The notes beneath the pieces were generated by a model. That model did no database searches, was not told where the DNA came from, and saw nothing but the letters and a program-made list of their open reading frames with translations. A program made the translations under genes and the position numbers. Of a stretch of DNA of 7,121 nt, positions 5,352 through 7,121 are shown piece after piece. The DNA comes from CAYFHQ01 sp964342805 (GTDB taxonomy: Bacteria > Bacillota > Clostridia > Peptostreptococcales > Acidaminobacteraceae), in NCBI GenBank assembly GCA_964342805.1, contig CAYFHQ010000148.1, positions 1-7,121 of the forward strand, given 5' to 3'. The first letter of the stretch is position 1. The number at the start of each line of letters is the position of its first letter.

Positions 5352-5990
5352 GTGATACAGATCGAACTAAAGGATCGACAGAAAGCCATACTGGAAATTG
5401 TGAGAAAGCATGAGCCAATCACCAGTGAAGCCATTGCAAGTATGTTGGGCCTGACACGATCCGCCTTACGCGCCGACCTATCAGTATTGACCATGTCCGG
5501 TCTTCTGGCTGCCAAGCCAAAGATCGGCTACACCGTGGTAGAAGGAGCCTTCCGACTATCCGATCCAATCGGTTGGAGAGAACCAGTCTCCAGGCTTAAG
5601 TCCCACCCTGTGGTGGTGGAGGAGAAAACATCGGTTTACGATGCCATCGTAACCATGTTTCTGGAAGACGTGGGGACTCTTTTTGTCCTATCGGATGGAT
5701 TGCTCAGTGGTGTGGTCTCCAGGAAGGACTTCCTGAAGACAGCCATTGGGGGTACTGATATTCACAAAATTCCAGTGGGAGTGGTCATGACCCGGATGCC
5801 AAACATTGTGATGGTACAGGGCCATGAGACCATGCTGGACGCCGCTCAAAAGATCATGGAACACCAAATCGACTGCCTTCCAGTGGTCGAAGAGGACCAA
5901 GAAACCGGTGGCTGGCGGGTAACGGGTCGACTCAGCAAGACCAACATAACTGCACAATATGTCGAAATGTACGGTGGTGAGGAGGTTTAA
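5352..5990 (+). CDS. ccpN: CcpN-family transcriptional regulator (winged helix + two CBS domains)
   Basis: CcpN in B. subtilis represses gluconeogenic genes (gapB, pckA) and the small RNA SR1 in a CcpA-independent way, sensing nucleotides through CBS domains. Taking GTG 5352 as start gives 212 residues beginning MIQIELKDRQKAILEIV, which fits the family in length and N-terminus. Residues 5-62 form the winged helix-turn-helix (PITSEAIASMLGLTRSALRADLSVLTMSG). CBS1 spans about 81-132 and CBS2 about 142-199 (VMTRMPNIVMV... to ...LSKTNI). A longer reading frame opens at ATG 5313, but that codon lies in the promoter's -10 box. The ribosome binding site before GTG 5352 is weak (ATGGGG only), so translation may be modest; GTG 5334 is a less likely alternative. 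It lies 4 nt before ppsR, as yqzB precedes yqfL in Bacillus. Its likely targets here include its own operon, hence ppsR and ppdK. Confidence 0.88.
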   Translation: MIQIELKDRQKAILEIVRKHEPITSEAIASMLGLTRSALRADLSVLTMSGLLAAKPKIGYTVVEGAFRLSDPIGWREPVSRLKSHPVVVEEKTSVYDAIVTMFLEDVGTLFVLSDGLLSGVVSRKDFLKTAIGGTDIHKIPVGVVMTRMPNIVMVQGHETMLDAAQKIMEHQIDCLPVVEEDQETGGWRVTGRLSKTNITAQYVEMYGGEEV

Positions 5991-5994
5991 GCCT

Positions 5995-6807
5995 ATGTCC
6001 CAACGATATAGTGTTTACATAGTTTCGGACTCCATCGGCGAAACCGCCGAGATGGTTGCCAGGGCTGCTGCAGAGCAGTTTAGGGGCAACCGATATGAGA
6101 TCAAGAAGTACTCCTATGTGTCCACAAAAGATGATATCGATGAAATCATCAACGATGCCAAGGCCACCAAGGGCAATGCCATTGTGGTATTTACCACGGT
6201 ATTGCAGGACCTTCGCACGGAGCTGCTCAAGCAATGTGAGACCTACAACATTGAAACTGTTGATGTCATGGAACCCGCCATGACAGCCTTCAGTAGTCTT
6301 CTTGGTAAAGAACCGGTCAACGAACCGGGGATCATCCACAAGTTGGATGAAAAGTATTTCAAGAAAGTAGAAGCAATCGAATTTGCAGTCAAGTATGACG
6401 ATGGAAAAGACCCAAGAGGGATCAAAAAAGCGGACGTTGTTCTGATAGGAGTGTCGAGAACATCGAAAACCCCATTGTCCATGTATTTAGCCCATAAGAA
6501 CATTAAAGTTGCCAATGTACCCCTCGTCCCAGAGGTGCCCATCCCAGACGAGTTGTACCAGATTGACCCGGTGAAGGTGATCGGACTGACCACTGACCCA
6601 ACCAAGCTCAATGAAATCCGCCAGGAGCGCTTGAAGGCCCTTGGCCTCAACAATACGGCTACATATGCCAATGTAGACCGCATTCTAGAAGAACTTGAGT
6701 ATGCAGATGTCATCATGAAGAAGTTGAAGTGTCCTGTGATCAACGTGGCGACCAAGGCCGTTGAAGAAACAGCTGGCATTATTATGGACATTATGAAGGA
6801 TCAATAA
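5995..6807 (+). CDS. ppsR: Pyruvate, phosphate dikinase regulatory protein (kinase/phosphotransferase)
   Basis: This bifunctional cytosolic enzyme inactivates PPDK by ADP-dependent phosphorylation of the threonine next to its catalytic histidine, and restores it by Pi-dependent dephosphorylation that releases pyrophosphate. With ATG 5995 it has 270 residues, the usual length of the family (YqfL, formerly DUF299). The N-terminus VYIVSDSIGETAE (7-19) and the P-loop-like GVSRTSKTPLS (152-162) are family hallmarks, and NVPLVPEVPIP (174-184) follows. An upstream in-frame ATG at 5959 lies inside the preceding gene and has no suitable ribosome binding site. GAGGAGG sits nine bases before 5995, within the end of the regulator gene, so the two are translationally close. 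The presumed substrate gene, ppdK, starts 15 nt downstream, which supports a PPDK rather than PEP synthase (PpsA) target. Confidence 0.95.
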   Translation: MSQRYSVYIVSDSIGETAEMVARAAAEQFRGNRYEIKKYSYVSTKDDIDEIINDAKATKGNAIVVFTTVLQDLRTELLKQCETYNIETVDVMEPAMTAFSSLLGKEPVNEPGIIHKLDEKYFKKVEAIEFAVKYDDGKDPRGIKKADVVLIGVSRTSKTPLSMYLAHKNIKVANVPLVPEVPIPDELYQIDPVKVIGLTTDPTKLNEIRQERLKALGLNNTATYANVDRILEELEYADVIMKKLKCPVINVATKAVEETAGIIMDIMKDQ

Positions 6808-6822
6808 TCTGTGAGGTGAGCC

Positions 6823-7104
6823 ATGAAAAAATTCGTTTACGCATTCCAAGAAGGCAAAGGTGACATGAAAGCCCTCCTAGGGGGTAAGGGGGCCAATCTG
6901 GCGGAAATGCGCCGTATTGGACTACCGGTTCCTCCGGGATTCACCATCACCACTGAAGCCTGTAACCAGTACTATGAAGACGGGTCTAACCTGAGTGAGA
7001 CCCTCAAACAAGAGATTTTTACATATCTAGACGCCCTGGAACAAGAAACAGGCAAGCATTCCTGCTCCATGACTCTGAAACGAGCATTAAAAAAAAGAGT
7101 ATAG
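6823..7104 (+). CDS. ppdK: Pyruvate, phosphate dikinase, N-terminal fragment with an abnormal 3' end
   Basis: PPDK interconverts pyruvate + ATP + Pi and PEP + AMP + PPi. Residues 1-79 are a clear PPDK N-terminus: MKKFVYAFQEG, the ATP-grasp stretch LLGGKGANLAEM (18-29), and GLPVPPGFTITTEAC (33-47). GAGG six bases before the ATG is a good ribosome binding site, and the gene follows ppsR by 15 nt. After ETGK (about base 7056) the expected KFGDP... and the later VRSGA(A)xSMPGMMDT block are absent. Instead 15 unrelated residues run to TAG 7102-7104. No other frame in the last 60 bases resumes PPDK, so this is not a simple frameshift. The full enzyme is about 870-880 residues; what is here lacks almost all of the nucleotide-binding, His and PEP domains. 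Either the gene is interrupted or the sequence end is chimeric. Confidence 0.85.
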   Translation: MKKFVYAFQEGKGDMKALLGGKGANLAEMRRIGLPVPPGFTITTEACNQYYEDGSNLSETLKQEIFTYLDALEQETGKHSCSMTLKRALKKRV

Positions 7105-7121
7105 CTTTAAACGGATCAGGT
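7060..7121 (+). mobile_element. Possible IS1-type transposase fragment at the window's right end
   Basis: From about 7059 to the last base one frame stays open and reads FLLHDSETSIKKKSIALNGSG. The segment IKKKSIALNGSG resembles the start of the helix-turn-helix of InsA-like IS1-family transposases (pattern: ...ALNGSG-x-RDTARVL). Only about 20 residues are available and there is no terminal inverted repeat or target duplication to see, so this is a weak, recognition-based call. An alternative is unrelated or chimeric DNA. Confidence 0.25.

Noticed and set aside
5959..5994. Upstream ATG as ppsR start
   Set aside because: It adds 12 residues foreign to the family and overlaps the regulator gene, while ATG 5995 has an ideal GAGGAGG upstream.
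6243..6791. Long minus-strand open frame (182 codons) opposite ppsR
   Set aside because: It lies wholly antisense to a firmly identified gene, has serine- and threonine-rich shadow composition, and resembles no family I know.
7053..7121. Simple frameshift in ppdK
   Set aside because: None of the three forward frames after 7056 resumes the PPDK sequence, so a single indel cannot explain the break.
1..7121. CRISPR array, prophage or antiphage defence island
   Set aside because: There are no regularly spaced repeats, and every large gene is a recognisable housekeeping or metabolic gene except the short odd end.

Overview
The window reads as a chromosomal housekeeping and central-metabolism locus of a low-to-mid GC Gram-positive anaerobe, most likely a member of the Clostridia. 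Three things point there: the gene order era - recO - glyS - ccpN - ppsR matches the conserved Firmicutes cluster; a T-box riboswitch precedes glyS; and glycyl-tRNA synthetase is the single-chain type rather than the GlyQ/GlyS pair found in Bacillus. All genes are on the + strand. I cannot name the genus from sequence alone.

Layout. Bases 1-292 hold the C-terminal KH domain of Era, cut by the window edge. MgtE (333-1712) follows closely, inserted between era and recO. A 189-nt gap then carries a possible promoter and a clear hairpin ahead of recO (1902-2651). A small gene with a TS-N/UBA-like start and a DUF4342 region (2667-3269) follows recO with a strong ribosome binding site. Next comes a promoter, a T-box leader with a textbook terminator (about 3345-3540) and glyS (3579-4967). 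A 384-nt gene-free stretch (4968-5351) holds the glyS terminator, several small hairpins, and two near-identical 18-bp elements 284 bp apart. One of these lies just downstream of a good promoter for the CcpN-like regulator (5352-5990). ppsR (5995-6807) follows, and then the start of ppdK (6823 onward).

How the genes fit together. Era, RecO and GlyRS are core functions (ribosome assembly, recombination repair, tRNA charging). The last three genes form a module for the pyruvate/PEP node: a CBS-domain repressor of the CcpN family, the bifunctional kinase/pyrophosphorylase that switches PPDK off and on, and PPDK itself. The 18-bp repeats are the best candidate for the regulator's own operators, with one at its promoter and one upstream of a terminator-ended region that could encode a small RNA.

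The right edge is abnormal. PPDK similarity stops after about 79 residues, near base 7060. The last ~60 bases do not continue PPDK in any frame. One frame there reads like a short piece of an IS1-type transposase helix-turn-helix, so the end is either an interrupted gene or a chimeric sequence end.
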